DNA of 64,000 nucleotides from Rufibacter hautae (GCF_008271695.1 NZ_VKKY01000001.1:1730589-1794588); one strand, 5' to 3'. Positions 1 through 8,154 are shown, counted from the stretch's first letter. The notes: generated from the letters alone by a model not told the origin. Translations and numbers: made by a program.

Positions 1-421
1 CATCCTGTTGGTCCATCACGTACTGGCAAACCTCATTTCCGCCGGCGGGTGGCAGAGGCCGGGAATAAGGCACATCCTCCACTTTGCGCAGCACCAGCGG
101 GAAAGCCCGCCCCGGCACGGTAGGCACCAAGGTGTACACGCTTTCATAACCACTTGCCAGGATGATCTCTGCGGTGATGTTCTGGGCCCGGCGCCCTCTG
201 CCCAGCACCCGCAGGTTAAGGATGTGGCGGCCGGCCGGCAACTCACCCACCGCTACCCTGGGCGCCGGCGCCGGATTGATCAAACGGCCCCCAATGGTGA
301 GTTGGAAATATTCGCCTCGTTGAGTCTCCACCAGGATGGCGGCGTCTAAGGCGGGCTGTTGCGCATGCACTACCTGCATTAGGCACAGCATGAGAATACT
401 CAGGATGTAAAATCGTTTCAT
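1..421 (-). CDS. Secreted protein, N-terminal part (DUF4476-like), cut by window edge
   Basis: The minus strand is open from an ATG at 421 to the left edge, so the gene is 3'-truncated by the window. The product begins with a signal peptide (MKRFYILSILMLCLMQVVHA, then QQP) and continues with a beta-rich stretch containing 'GEYFQLTIGGRLIN' and 'RVAVGELPAGRHILNLRVLG'. That pattern resembles the N-terminal half of Bacteroidota DUF4476 proteins (a short beta-sandwich ahead of the DUF4476 helices), but the diagnostic C-terminus lies outside the window. An export signal is clear; the function is unknown. Confidence 0.75.
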   Translation of the reverse strand, partial: MKRFYILSILMLCLMQVVHAQQPALDAAILVETQRGEYFQLTIGGRLINPAPAPRVAVGELPAGRHILNLRVLGRGRRAQNITAEIILASGYESVYTLVPTVPGRAFPLVLRKVEDVPYSRPLPPAGGNEVCQYVMDQQD

Positions 422-490
422 AGGAGTAGTGGCTAACTGCTACGTAGGTTCTAACCCAATATTGTGCCAAACCTATATAACAACAAAAGT

Positions 491-540
491 CCTTTCTATT
501 TAGAGACTGTTTTCAGCAAACAAGCCCCTAAACAGAAAGG
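491..540. repeat. Dispersed palindrome family A, copy 1
   Basis: Core TGTTTTCAGCAAACAAGCC with outer arms CCTTTCT/AGAAAGG and TTTAG/CTAAA that pair. It lies between the partial gene and the 3' end of purM, where it could also end transcription. Confidence 0.6.
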
Positions 541-569
541 ACATTTATTTTCGCCTTCTCCTCTATCGT

Positions 570-1739
570 CTATCCCTGGTAGTAAAACTGGCCGTACGGG
601 CTCTTAATGGTGAGTTCGTTTTTCTCGCTGGCCTCTACCCGGCCAATGATCTGCGCATCCAGGTTGAACGATTGACTGATGCTGATCAAGTCTTGCGCAA
701 TGGCCTCAGGCACGTAGATCTCCAGGCGGTGGCCCATGTTGAAGACCTTGTACATCTCCTGCCAGCTAGTATTGCTCTGCTCCTGAATGAGTCTGAACAG
801 CGGCGGCACCGGCAACAGGTTGTCTTTGATGATGTGCACGTTCTCGGTGAAATGCAGCACTTTGGTTTGCGCCCCACCGCTGCAATGCACCATGCCGTGC
901 AGTTGGCTGCGGTAGTCTTTCAAGATGGCCTGCACCAGCGGCGCGTAGGTTCTGGTTGGCGACAGCACCAGTTTGCCCACGGTCAGGCCAGTTTCTTCGT
1001 TTACATCGGTGAGTTGGCAATTGCCGGAGTACACCAGGTCAGACGGTACCGCCGGGTCAAAGCTCTCGGGGTAGTTCTTGGCTAAATAGTTAGCGAACAC
1101 ATCATGCCTAGCCGAAGTGAGGCCGTTGCTGCCCATGCCACCGTTGTACTCGCTTTCGTAGGTCGTCTGGCCATAGGACGAGAAACCCACGATCACATCG
1201 CCGGGTTGGATGGTGTGGTTAGAGATGACTTCGCTGCGTTTCATGCGGGCGGTTACGGTGCTGTCCACAATGATGGTACGTACCAGGTCGCCTACATCGG
1301 CGGTCTCGCCGCCGGTGCTGTAGATGCCGATGCCGTTGTCCCTCAGCATCTGCAACACTTCCTCGGTACCGTTGATGATGGCCGCAATGACCTCGCCGGG
1401 CACCAGGTTCTTGTTTCTGCCTATGGTGGAAGAGAGCAGGATGTTATCGGTGGCGCCCACGCAGAGCAGGTCATCGGTGTTCATCACGATGGCGTCCTGG
1501 GCAATGCCTTTCCAGACGGAGAGGTCACCGGTCTCGCGCCAGTACAGGTAGGCTAGGGCAGATTTGGTGCCGGCCCCGTCGGCGTGCATGATGTTGCAGA
1601 ACTCGGGGTCACCCACCAGCAGATCCGGGATGATTTTGCAGAACGCTTTGGGGAACAAGCCTTTGTCAATGTTCTTGATGGCGTTGTGCACATCTTCTTT
1701 GGAGGCGGACACGCCGCGCTGCAGATACCGGTTTTCCAT
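570..1739 (-). CDS. purM: Phosphoribosylformylglycinamidine cyclo-ligase (AIR synthase)
   Basis: Predicted to convert FGAM to AIR with ATP, step 5 of de novo purine synthesis, in the cytoplasm. The 389-residue product has the PurM-like layout: a glycine/aspartate-rich N-terminal ATP-binding half (including 'HADGAGTKSAL' near residue 53 and 'IYSTGGETADVGDLVRT' near 140) and a C-terminal AIRS_C half with 'GMVHCSGGAQTKVL'. It is longer than the E. coli enzyme (about 345) but typical of the Bacteroidota form. The ATG at 1739 is followed directly by the conserved start 'MENRYLQRGVSASKEDVH'. It appears to be a single gene; copies of the family A palindrome lie on both sides. Confidence 0.9.
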   Translation of the reverse strand: MENRYLQRGVSASKEDVHNAIKNIDKGLFPKAFCKIIPDLLVGDPEFCNIMHADGAGTKSALAYLYWRETGDLSVWKGIAQDAIVMNTDDLLCVGATDNILLSSTIGRNKNLVPGEVIAAIINGTEEVLQMLRDNGIGIYSTGGETADVGDLVRTIIVDSTVTARMKRSEVISNHTIQPGDVIVGFSSYGQTTYESEYNGGMGSNGLTSARHDVFANYLAKNYPESFDPAVPSDLVYSGNCQLTDVNEETGLTVGKLVLSPTRTYAPLVQAILKDYRSQLHGMVHCSGGAQTKVLHFTENVHIIKDNLLPVPPLFRLIQEQSNTSWQEMYKVFNMGHRLEIYVPEAIAQDLISISQSFNLDAQIIGRVEASEKNELTIKSPYGQFYYQG

Positions 1740-1762
1740 GGCGGGAAGATAATAGTAAAAGC

Positions 1763-1800
1763 CGTTTAGGGCCAGATTTCACAAAAACAGCCCTAAAACG
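1763..1800 (+). repeat. Dispersed palindrome family A, copy 2
   Basis: Arms CGTTTAGGG and CCCTAAAACG pair with one bulge around GATTTC/AAAAACAG. It lies just upstream of purM and is one of the clearest copies for defining the consensus. Confidence 0.7.
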
Positions 1801-1830
1801 AGGAGCCGCCCTTTGCTGGGCAAAAATAAG

Positions 1831-1862
1831 AAAGCCTCCCGGTTCTGGGAGGCTTTTCTTTT
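1831..1862. terminator. Rho-independent terminator (bidirectional)
   Basis: A 10-bp perfect stem AAAGCCTCCC/GGGAGGCTTT with a 6-nt loop and T-rich tails on both strands. It sits 27 bp past the stop of the porE-like gene and would end that minus-strand transcript. Confidence 0.8.
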
Positions 1863-1889
1863 GGTATTTCAGTTCTTTACGCTTCTTAG

Positions 1890-3824
1890 TTACGGAGCGG
1901 GCTCGTCAATGCGCGTCACCTTGAACTCGGTACGGCGGTTGCGCTGGTGCTGGGCCTCAGTTTTGGCGTTGCGCACCACCGGTCTTGATTCGCCATAACC
2001 GCGGGCCGTGATCCGTTTAGAGTCGATGCCTTTGGAGATGATGTAATCTACCGCACTCTGGGCCCGGCGCTGCGACAGGTCTTGGTTGTAGATGTCCTTA
2101 CCGCGGCTATCGGTGTGCGAGCTCAGCTCAATGGTGATGGTGGGGTTGTCCACCAGGGTCTGCACCAGTTTGTCCAACTCCACGGCCGCATCCGGACGGA
2201 TGTTGGCTTTGTCATAGTCGTAGAAGATGTTCTCCACCACAATGGCTTTGTTCTTCACGATTTTAGAGAGCGTGAGCGTGGTCGTGAGCCTGATCTCGGT
2301 TAATGGTTTGGTCAGTTGGTCCTGCGGCGGGGTTTTGCCTTGGGTGATCACAGAGTTGCGGGCGGCAAAGTAGCCAGTCCGCTCCGCGATGACCGAGTAC
2401 ACGCTCGCCGTATCTAGTCTGAAGGTGAAGTTTCCGGCGGCGTCAGAGGTGGCTTCGGCTACTTTCTGGCCCTGGGCATTCTGCAGCGTCACGCGCGTGC
2501 CCAGCATAGGGGTGGTGGCGTTGGTTTTCTCATTGCGCTCCAGCACTTTCCCATCCACAAAGAAGTTCACCAGCTTAGGCTGGCGTTTCACGAAGGCATA
2601 CAGGTCATCGCCGCCCTGGCCGCCGGAGCGGTTAGAGGCGAAGAAGCCCTGGTCTTTCCCGGTGATCAGGATGGAGAAATCATCGCCTACCGAGTTGATG
2701 GGCGTGCCCATGTTGATGATGGAATCGCCGTTGATTCGGAAGACGTCCAGACCGCCCAAACCCGGATGCCCGTCTGAGGCAAGGTACAGGGTACCATCTT
2801 GCGCTACGTACGGGAAGGACTCATTGCCCGGCGTGTTAATGGTGGGCCCTAGGTTCTCAGGGCGGGAGAAACGGCCGCCTTCATCCAACGTGGTTTTCCA
2901 GATGTCGCGTCCGCCCTGGCCACCACGGCGGTCAGAGGAAAAGTACAGCGTACGGCCATCGGGCGCAAACGCAGGCGAGGAATCCCAGGCTACGGCATCG
3001 TTGAAACTGGCCGCTCTTGGCTCAGACCATTCGCCGGTTTTGTATTGCGAGATGTAAAGGTCTACGTTGGCGCTGCCGTTCTTCTTGCCGGTATTGCCCC
3101 GCGCGAAGATCATGGTGCGGCCCTCGTTCGTGAACGCCGGAGATGCGTCATGCACCTCAGGGGCGTTCAGTTGCGCCGAGAAAGGCCTTACCGGCGCGGC
3201 GGTGTTGCCGGTATCAGCCACAGGTACTACGTACAGGTTCAGGAAACCCTCGCCGTTGCCTTTGTATTTGGCTTCTTCGCGGGAAGAGGAGAAAATCACC
3301 TCGTTGTTCAAGATAATGGGCGAGAACTCAGAGGCGGCCGTGTTGGCGGCGGGCACCGGCCGTACAATCTTGTAAGTAGGCGTGTTAAGAATGCTGGCCA
3401 CCTCTTTCAGGTTCTCCACCTCTTTCTGGGCCAGCCGGATGAACGCCTTGTTGGAAGCCACGGCCAGGTAACTCTGCAGTTGCGTAGCGGCTTCCTCATA
3501 CTTGCCACTGGCTTTCAAAGCCATGCCGTAGCGGAACATGGTTTCCTCTGTCTTGCGGGCGTCCAGGGCGGCTTTGTAGTACTGCTCCGCCTGCGACAGC
3601 CGGTTAGACAACCGATAAGCCTCGGCCAGTTTGAAATTGACCTCGGCCCCCGTGCGGCCTTTTTTCAGAGCGGCCTGGTAGTGGTCAATGGCTAGCTGGT
3701 ACTCTTCTTTCTGAAAGTTCTTGTTGCCTTTCTGCACGGAGCTTTTGAAAGGCCCACAAGCCGCCACTGCCAAAGACAAGGCCACTCCCATTACAAGCGT
3801 TCTATTCTGTCGCATCATGTGCAT
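1890..3824 (-). CDS. porE: PorE-like lipoprotein: TPR, PD40 propeller, carboxypeptidase-regulatory-like and OmpA domains
   Basis: The 644-residue product starts with a lipoprotein signal (SLAVAACG lipobox). Tetratricopeptide repeats follow at about 25-140, a WD40-like PD40 beta-propeller at about 160-410 (repeated 'SSDRRGGQGGRDIW' and 'SNRSGGQGGDDLY' blades), a carboxypeptidase-regulatory-like domain at about 425-500, and an OmpA C-terminal peptidoglycan-binding domain at about 520-640 ('DKANIRPDAAVELDKL'). This exact domain order is that of P. gingivalis PorE, a type IX secretion accessory protein. Other Bacteroidota OmpA/PD40 proteins share parts of it, so the symbol is tentative. ATGs at 3824, 3818 and 3815 are all possible starts; AGGA lies just upstream of them. 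Confidence 0.8.
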   Translation of the reverse strand: MHMMRQNRTLVMGVALSLAVAACGPFKSSVQKGNKNFQKEEYQLAIDHYQAALKKGRTGAEVNFKLAEAYRLSNRLSQAEQYYKAALDARKTEETMFRYGMALKASGKYEEAATQLQSYLAVASNKAFIRLAQKEVENLKEVASILNTPTYKIVRPVPAANTAASEFSPIILNNEVIFSSSREEAKYKGNGEGFLNLYVVPVADTGNTAAPVRPFSAQLNAPEVHDASPAFTNEGRTMIFARGNTGKKNGSANVDLYISQYKTGEWSEPRAASFNDAVAWDSSPAFAPDGRTLYFSSDRRGGQGGRDIWKTTLDEGGRFSRPENLGPTINTPGNESFPYVAQDGTLYLASDGHPGLGGLDVFRINGDSIINMGTPINSVGDDFSILITGKDQGFFASNRSGGQGGDDLYAFVKRQPKLVNFFVDGKVLERNEKTNATTPMLGTRVTLQNAQGQKVAEATSDAAGNFTFRLDTASVYSVIAERTGYFAARNSVITQGKTPPQDQLTKPLTEIRLTTTLTLSKIVKNKAIVVENIFYDYDKANIRPDAAVELDKLVQTLVDNPTITIELSSHTDSRGKDIYNQDLSQRRAQSAVDYIISKGIDSKRITARGYGESRPVVRNAKTEAQHQRNRRTEFKVTRIDEPAP

Positions 3825-3833
3825 TCCTACGCG

Positions 3834-4325
3834 TTATTGGCCCTGGAAATACCGAGCCAGCCAAGTATCTTTTGCTGGTTTGGGCCACTCCTGCCGAAGT
3901 CCCCCCACCGTTGGAATCAAAGTATCAAAATAAAGCGAGTCAGGCGACAACGTTCCTGCCGCCACCTCGGCTTTTATCTTCACCAAGGGAAGCGTCCGCA
4001 CCTCCCCTTCCTGCCTGAAAGCCAGTTGGGTACGGTCAAATAATTGAACGTTAAATTCCTGCTCTAATTGCCTTAAAAAGGCGACTGATTTATCTATGGA
4101 ACACCCGCTGGCCGAGGCCACTTCTTCATTGGTGGCTAGAAACAGAAAGTGGCGTTCCTGTATGCTGAAAGACGCCTGTAAATCGCGGCCGTGGCTGCTC
4201 CACTCGGTTACGAAATCCTGGAGAAGCTGCTTCATGCGCGCCTCCTCCCCTTCGGTCAGCGGACGATTGATCTGATACACCCACACCCGGCTATATGGCG
4301 GTAATTGCTCAAAAGGAACGTACAT
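3834..4325 (-). CDS. Conserved Bacteroidota protein of unknown function (about 163 aa)
   Basis: The product 'MYVPFEQLPPYSRVWVYQINRPL' onward is a family I recognise as conserved in Bacteroidota and often mis-named 'ABC transporter ATPase', although no Walker motif is visible. It contains a conserved-looking cysteine in 'ASASGCSIDKSVAFLRQLE', has no signal peptide or membrane segment, and is probably cytoplasmic. The frame is open to a GTG at 4358, but the ATG at 4325 fits the family start better. It ends 10 bp before the porE-like start, so the two may be cotranscribed. Confidence 0.75.
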   Translation of the reverse strand: MYVPFEQLPPYSRVWVYQINRPLTEGEEARMKQLLQDFVTEWSSHGRDLQASFSIQERHFLFLATNEEVASASGCSIDKSVAFLRQLEQEFNVQLFDRTQLAFRQEGEVRTLPLVKIKAEVAAGTLSPDSLYFDTLIPTVGGLRQEWPKPAKDTWLARYFQGQ

Positions 4326-4392
4326 TTTTTGTAATATGCTAATTTTAATTAGACTCACGTATCACGTATCAAGACGCAATACAATGCATTTG

Positions 4393-4431
4393 TGTTTTTA
4401 GCCCGATTTCCTGGAAAACAGACCTGAAACG
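4393..4431 (+). repeat. Dispersed palindrome family A, copy 3
   Basis: GTTTTTAGCCCGATTTC on the left and GGAAAACAGACCTGAAACGC on the right. It stands beside the tandem palindromes at 4450-4510. Confidence 0.65.
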
Positions 4432-4449
4432 CTTTTTCCCCTGCTGCCC

Positions 4450-4510
4450 AGCCTCGTTACAGTGTAACGAGGCTAACTTTCCGGTCTGTCGCGACGTTAC
4501 ACCGTAACGT
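4450..4510. repeat. Two tandem palindromes sharing CGTTACA/TGTAACG
   Basis: 4450-4474 is a perfect 12-bp inverted repeat (AGCCTCGTTACA) with a 1-nt centre. 4494-4510 is ACGTTAC/GTAACGT with a 3-nt centre. They lie downstream of the iron-sulfur gene and upstream of the 3834-4325 gene. The shared inner half-site could be an operator, or the first could be an extruded hairpin or terminator; neither has a clear T-run. Confidence 0.6.
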
Positions 4511-4571
4511 TGTTGGCAATCGCCTCTACTACCAATACAAGCCCGCCTCAGCAAAGGAACTGTGCTACCCG

Positions 4572-5378
4572 TTACGCATTAATGCCCTCGGCCTGCGCAA
4601 TGAGTTCCGCGATGTCAAACACCTGCACGGAGTCTTCTTTGTTCTGGCTTTTCACGCCGTCGGCCATCATGGTCATGCAGAACGGACACGCACTGGCAAT
4701 GATGGTGGCACCGGTGCCGATGGCTTCCTCGGCGCGTTCCACGTTGATGTCTTTGTTTCCGGGCTCCGGCTCTTTCCACATCTGGGCTCCGCCGGCGCCG
4801 CAGCAAAGGCCGTTGGCGCGGCTGCGCTTCATCTCCACTAAGTCAGCGTCTAAGGCAGCCAAAACCTCGCGGGGCGCCTCGTAGATGTTGTTGGCGCGGC
4901 CCAGGTAGCAGGAGTCATGGAAGGTGATGCGCTTGCCCTTGAACTCGCCGCCACCGGCAATCTTCACTTTCCCCTCGTTGATGAGGTTCTGCAGGAACGT
5001 GCTGTGGTGAATCACCTCGTAGTTTCCGCCCAGCGCCGGGTACTCGTTCTTGATGGTGTTGAAGCAATGCGGGCACGCCGTCACGATGGTCTTGATGCCG
5101 TAGCCGTCAAACGTGGCGATGTTGGTCATGGCCTGCATCTGGAACAGGAATTCGTTCCCGGCGCGCTTGGCAGGGTCCCCGGTGCAGGTTTCCTCCATGC
5201 CCAGCACGGCGTATTTGGTGCCTACGTGTTCCAAAATTCGCACGAAGGCACGGGTAACGTTTTTATATCGGTCGTCAAAAGCACCGGCGCAACCCACCCA
5301 GAATAATACTTCTGGAACTTCGCCACGGGCAGCTAAATCTGCCATCACCGGTACTTGTATCTGTTTTTTCTCTGACAT
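4572..5378 (-). CDS. (Fe-S)-binding CCG-domain oxidoreductase subunit (HdrB/GlpC-like)
   Basis: The 268-residue product carries two CCG-type cysteine clusters: 'ACPHCFNTIKNEYP' near residue 100 with 'FHDSCYLGR' after it, and 'GLCCGAGGAQMW' near 190 with 'SACPFCMTMM' near 235. These bind 4Fe-4S clusters in heterodisulfide reductase B, GlpC and LutA-type subunits. Its partner, the membrane ferredoxin-domain protein, lies 97 bp upstream in the same direction, so the two probably form a quinone- or electron-transfer complex at the inner membrane. The natural electron donor and acceptor cannot be read from the sequence. Confidence 0.85.
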   Translation of the reverse strand: MSEKKQIQVPVMADLAARGEVPEVLFWVGCAGAFDDRYKNVTRAFVRILEHVGTKYAVLGMEETCTGDPAKRAGNEFLFQMQAMTNIATFDGYGIKTIVTACPHCFNTIKNEYPALGGNYEVIHHSTFLQNLINEGKVKIAGGGEFKGKRITFHDSCYLGRANNIYEAPREVLAALDADLVEMKRSRANGLCCGAGGAQMWKEPEPGNKDINVERAEEAIGTGATIIASACPFCMTMMADGVKSQNKEDSVQVFDIAELIAQAEGINA

Positions 5379-5475
5379 CTAGGGTAGTATGCTAATTAGA
5401 AAATGTGCTCATCTGCTAATTTATTAGGCATGCCGCACAAAAGCTAATGGGCGTTAGGTTTATTCTGATTATGGC

Positions 5476-6828
5476 CTAGTTTTTAGAAACGGTGTATAAA
5501 TCATCGGCCCAGTTGAAGCGGTCGCTGGGCGAGAAAGCCCATGGCGCGCCGTTGTTCTCAATGTTGTTGAACATGGTATTCAAAGACGCCGGCGCCGCCG
5601 ATTCTTCCAGCACCAGGAAGCGGCGCAGGTCAATGATGGTAGACAGCTGGTTGATGTTCACCGGGCAAGACTCCACGCAGGCGTTGCAGGTGGTACAGGC
5701 CCACAGCTCCTCAGGGGTTACGTAGCCGCGCAGCAAGGTGCGTTCCTCGGAGGCCTTCACGCGCTCCGATTCCTCCGTATACTTCGCCGGGTCGAAGATG
5801 AGCGGCGACTCGCCTTTCTCCTCCATCCGGTCCCGGGTATCCATCACAATCTTCCGCGGTGACAGTAGTTTGCCGGTGAGGTTGGCCGGGCACACGCTGG
5901 TACAGCGGCCGCACTCGGTACAGGTATAGGAATCCAGTAGTTGCTTCCAGGTAAGGTCCTCCACGTCTTTGGCCCCGAACTTCTGCGGATCGGCACCTTC
6001 AGGAGCAGGCGGCACTACGTAACTGGGGTCCAGCATGGCTTTGATCTCGTGCGTGATGCTCTCCACGTTGCTGAACTGGCCTTTCGGCTCCAGTTTGGAG
6101 TAGTACACGTTGGGGAAGGACGTAATGATGTGGAAGTGCTTGGAGCTGGGCAGATAGTTCATGAACGCCAGAATACCCACAATGTGTACCCACCAGCCAG
6201 CGGTGGCAATTACCTGCAGGGTGCTTACGTCGCTCCCGAACAGATCCACCATGAGGCCACTGACCGGAAAAGCCCCGGGCAACTGATGCCCACCCAATTG
6301 CGCCAGTTTCTGGTCTGCGATGTTAAAGGCGAACAAAGCCAGCATGAGCACAATCTCGGTGATCAGGATCACGTTCGCATCCATCTTGGGCCAGGCACGC
6401 ATCTCGGGTCCGCGGGTCAGGCGCGGCACGTTGGTGAGGTTCCGGCGCGCCAGGAAGATCACACAGGCGATGATCACCAACAGGCCCAAGACTTCATTGA
6501 TGGCCATGAGCACGCTGTACACCGGCCCCAACACACCCAAAATGCGGTGCGTCCCGAAGACGCCGTCAATCAGAATCTCGATCAATTCCACGTTGATCAC
6601 GATGAAACCAATGTACACGAACAGGTGCAGCACCGCCGGAAGCGGCCGTTTAAACATTTTTTGTTGCCCAAAAGCGACGAGCAAAAGGGTGTTGATGCGC
6701 TCAGAAACGTTACCGGAAATCTCCTTTTCACGCCCCATGTTGATGTTGCGCACAATCTTACGGATCTGCCACACAAACAGGCCGATACCTACCAACGCCA
6801 CCACTAAAAAGATGATATTACTGATCAC
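5476..6828 (-). CDS. Membrane-bound 4Fe-4S ferredoxin-domain protein (HdrC/NarI-like)
   Basis: About five hydrophobic segments fill the N-terminal 230 residues (starting 'SNIIFLVVALVGIGLFVW'). A soluble C-terminal half follows with two 4Fe-4S motifs, CTECGRCTSVCP and CTTCNACVESCP. It is the membrane electron-transfer partner of the CCG subunit downstream. The frame opens at a GTG at 6966, but that start would place 46 extra residues over the tRNA-Phe promoter. I prefer the GTG at 6828, which begins just before the first membrane segment. Neither start has a Shine-Dalgarno site, so the 5' end is uncertain; the stop is firm. Confidence 0.8.
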   Translation of the reverse strand: MISNIIFLVVALVGIGLFVWQIRKIVRNINMGREKEISGNVSERINTLLLVAFGQQKMFKRPLPAVLHLFVYIGFIVINVELIEILIDGVFGTHRILGVLGPVYSVLMAINEVLGLLVIIACVIFLARRNLTNVPRLTRGPEMRAWPKMDANVILITEIVLMLALFAFNIADQKLAQLGGHQLPGAFPVSGLMVDLFGSDVSTLQVIATAGWWVHIVGILAFMNYLPSSKHFHIITSFPNVYYSKLEPKGQFSNVESITHEIKAMLDPSYVVPPAPEGADPQKFGAKDVEDLTWKQLLDSYTCTECGRCTSVCPANLTGKLLSPRKIVMDTRDRMEEKGESPLIFDPAKYTEESERVKASEERTLLRGYVTPEELWACTTCNACVESCPVNINQLSTIIDLRRFLVLEESAAPASLNTMFNNIENNGAPWAFSPSDRFNWADDLYTVSKN

Positions 6829-6922
6829 AGAAAGGATATTTAAGACATGGAAACTGCTTGTACTACGAACGAATTTAACAAAGTATTCTGAAAAGGGCAG
6901 AAAAGATTTTTTTGAAAGAAGT

Positions 6923-6953
6923 TTTGCAAATCCGCGCAGGCTCCTTACATTTG
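6923..6953 (+). promoter_or_regulatory. Bacteroidota-type promoter of tRNA-Phe
   Basis: TTTG at 6923-6926, a 19-bp spacer, then TACATTTG at 6946-6953, a full match to the Bacteroidota -33/-7 consensus. Expected start of transcription is near 6960, about 50 nt before the tRNA. Confidence 0.75.
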
Positions 6954-7011
6954 CATACTTTTTCACCAGAACGGTAGCGAAACACCTCCCGGAAAGGTTC
7001 TAAAAGATGCT

Positions 7012-7087
7012 GGTGATGTAGCTCAGTTGGTAGAGCAAAGGACTGAAAATCCTTGTGTCGTTGGTTCGATTCCAATCATCACCACCA
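7012..7087 (+). tRNA. tRNA-Phe (GAA)
   Basis: A complete cloverleaf of 76 nt: acceptor GGTGATG/CATCACC, D-arm GCTC/GAGC, anticodon stem AAGGA/TCCTT around CTGAAAA (anticodon GAA), T-arm GTTGG/CCAAT with TTCGATT loop, discriminator A, and an encoded CCA end. It has its own promoter upstream and a terminator 12 nt downstream. Confidence 0.97.
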
Positions 7088-7098
7088 GCAGAAAAGAG

Positions 7099-7130
7099 AA
7101 TCCCGCTTCAGATAATGGAGCGGGATTTTT
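7099..7130 (+). terminator. tRNA-Phe terminator; first copy of a duplicated hairpin
   Basis: Stem AATCCCGCT/AGCGGGATT, loop TCAGATAATGG, then TTTTTGTTTTT. A near-identical hairpin recurs at 8011-8042. Confidence 0.85.
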
Positions 7131-7448
7131 GTTTTTATGCCGTCGTAGAAAAGTAAGCGACTACTAAATCATCCCTGCTTTATAAGCTAATTGGCTAGAA
7201 CACGATTCCACCACACATACTCTTTTCTGCTAAGTAGGCAAAGCTATATGGTGGGTAAATACGCTATCCAACTTTTACATTTATTTACAGCGTCTTACTT
7301 CTGGTCTTATGTAGACCCGTCATCAGAATAATTCTTTTTTGGCTAATTCCGGGTTACAATACAGGTTGGCTTGTACATGTTTTAAGTCAATACAGGTTAG
7401 GCCAAAAGTATTAATGTTAACTTTTAATAAAATTTCAAGATAAAATGT
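7131..7448. other. AT-rich gene-free stretch after tRNA-Phe
   Basis: No convincing open frame, tRNA or hairpin. The base composition is visibly more AT-rich than the flanking core genes and matches the small gene that follows. Confidence 0.5.
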
Positions 7449-7480
7449 TTTGAACACTCTAGTTCTTCTGCATAGATTTG
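7449..7480 (+). promoter_or_regulatory. Promoter of the 7508-7921 gene
   Basis: TTTG at 7449-7452, 20-bp spacer, TAGATTTG at 7473-7480: a perfect match to the Bacteroidota consensus. It implies a leader of about 20 nt before the ATG at 7508. Confidence 0.7.
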
Positions 7481-7507
7481 TAGAATTCTATAACCAAATT
7501 ATAAAAT

Positions 7508-7921
7508 ATGAGAATAAAACTCTACCCTACACTACCTTTTACAACCCTTTTAGTAACATTTGCCTTGTTCACTTTATCATCTTTTGGGCCGAAGCATAAT
7601 CCCATTACCATAAAAAAAGGAGATAAGATTGAGTATCAGGTAACCTCAACCAAACTTGACAAGAGGGTTATTGATATGTTTACCTACATGAATGAAAGTG
7701 GCACTGCTGTTACCGGATTCAGATGCACCCCAGCGAGTTTAAATAAAACGTTTGAAGCAAAATCAGACAACCAAAAAATAGCTCTCTTGATTAGTCTTCA
7801 CCATTTATCCAAAGAAATAATTAATGCCAAAATATTGATAAACGGCATAGTGGTACAAGAAGCATCTACTGGAGCCGGAGTGGTGCAGTTAGACCTAGAG
7901 GTAGACAACTCACTACGTTAA
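7508..7921 (+). CDS. Small secreted protein, possible MmpS-like beta-sandwich
   Basis: The 137-residue product has a signal peptide (hydrophobic 'FTTLLVTFALFTLSSFG') and a small beta-rich domain. The order of 'IEYQVTS', 'TYMNESGT', 'TFEAKSDNQKIALLISL', 'AKILINGIVVQEAST' and 'GVVQLDLEV' resembles MmpS-type transport-accessory folds, in which an edge strand 'YEVTG' is followed by 'FTAKSGD..LSAQN' and 'V.IYVDG'. That is a pattern match by eye only. The gene is AT-rich relative to its neighbours and sits alone between the two copies of a duplicated terminator, next to tRNA-Phe. Confidence 0.7.
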   Translation: MRIKLYPTLPFTTLLVTFALFTLSSFGPKHNPITIKKGDKIEYQVTSTKLDKRVIDMFTYMNESGTAVTGFRCTPASLNKTFEAKSDNQKIALLISLHHLSKEIINAKILINGIVVQEASTGAGVVQLDLEVDNSLR

Positions 7922-8010
7922 GAAACTACGACCAAGTTTTTAGGCATTCTAAGATGTGCACCATCTAATACTTAATTAGACGCAGAAGAATACTTATCTA
8001 TATATGACTA

Positions 8011-8042
8011 AAATCCCGCTTCAGGTAATGGAGCGGGATTTT
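8011..8042 (+). terminator. Second copy of the tRNA-Phe-type terminator hairpin
   Basis: Stem AAATCCCGCT/AGCGGGATTT with the same loop as 7099-7130 except one base (TCAGGTAATGG), followed by T-rich sequence. It would end transcription of the small secreted-protein gene. The near identity of both stem and loop suggests duplication rather than convergence. Confidence 0.8.
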
Positions 8043-8052
8043 AGTTTTTGGT

Positions 8053-8099
8053 CTGCTAATGGAAAAGAAGCTAGAAAGCGGCTCCTTTTCCATTAGCAG
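8053..8099. repeat. 15-bp perfect inverted repeat
   Basis: CTGCTAATGGAAAAG at 8053-8067 and its exact reverse complement at 8085-8099, with a 17-nt loop. It lies between the duplicated terminator and the promoter of the DUF5694 gene, where it could be an operator or another hairpin. Confidence 0.7.
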
Positions 8100-8115
8100 A
8101 ATCAAAGTAGATTTG
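8086..8115 (+). promoter_or_regulatory. Probable promoter of the DUF5694 gene
   Basis: TAGATTTG at 8108-8115 matches the -7 consensus exactly, while the -33 box is weak (TTTT near 8086-8089). It lies upstream of the ATG at 8155, which excludes the in-frame start at 8059. Confidence 0.55.
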
Positions 8116-8154
8116 TTGCACGTCCGCTTGGCTTACCAGCAAAATGTGGTAATT

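Noticed and set aside
5941-6807. Long plus-strand frame of 288 codons
   Set aside because: Antisense to the conserved ferredoxin-domain membrane gene, with histidine/glutamine-rich content typical of a shadow frame.
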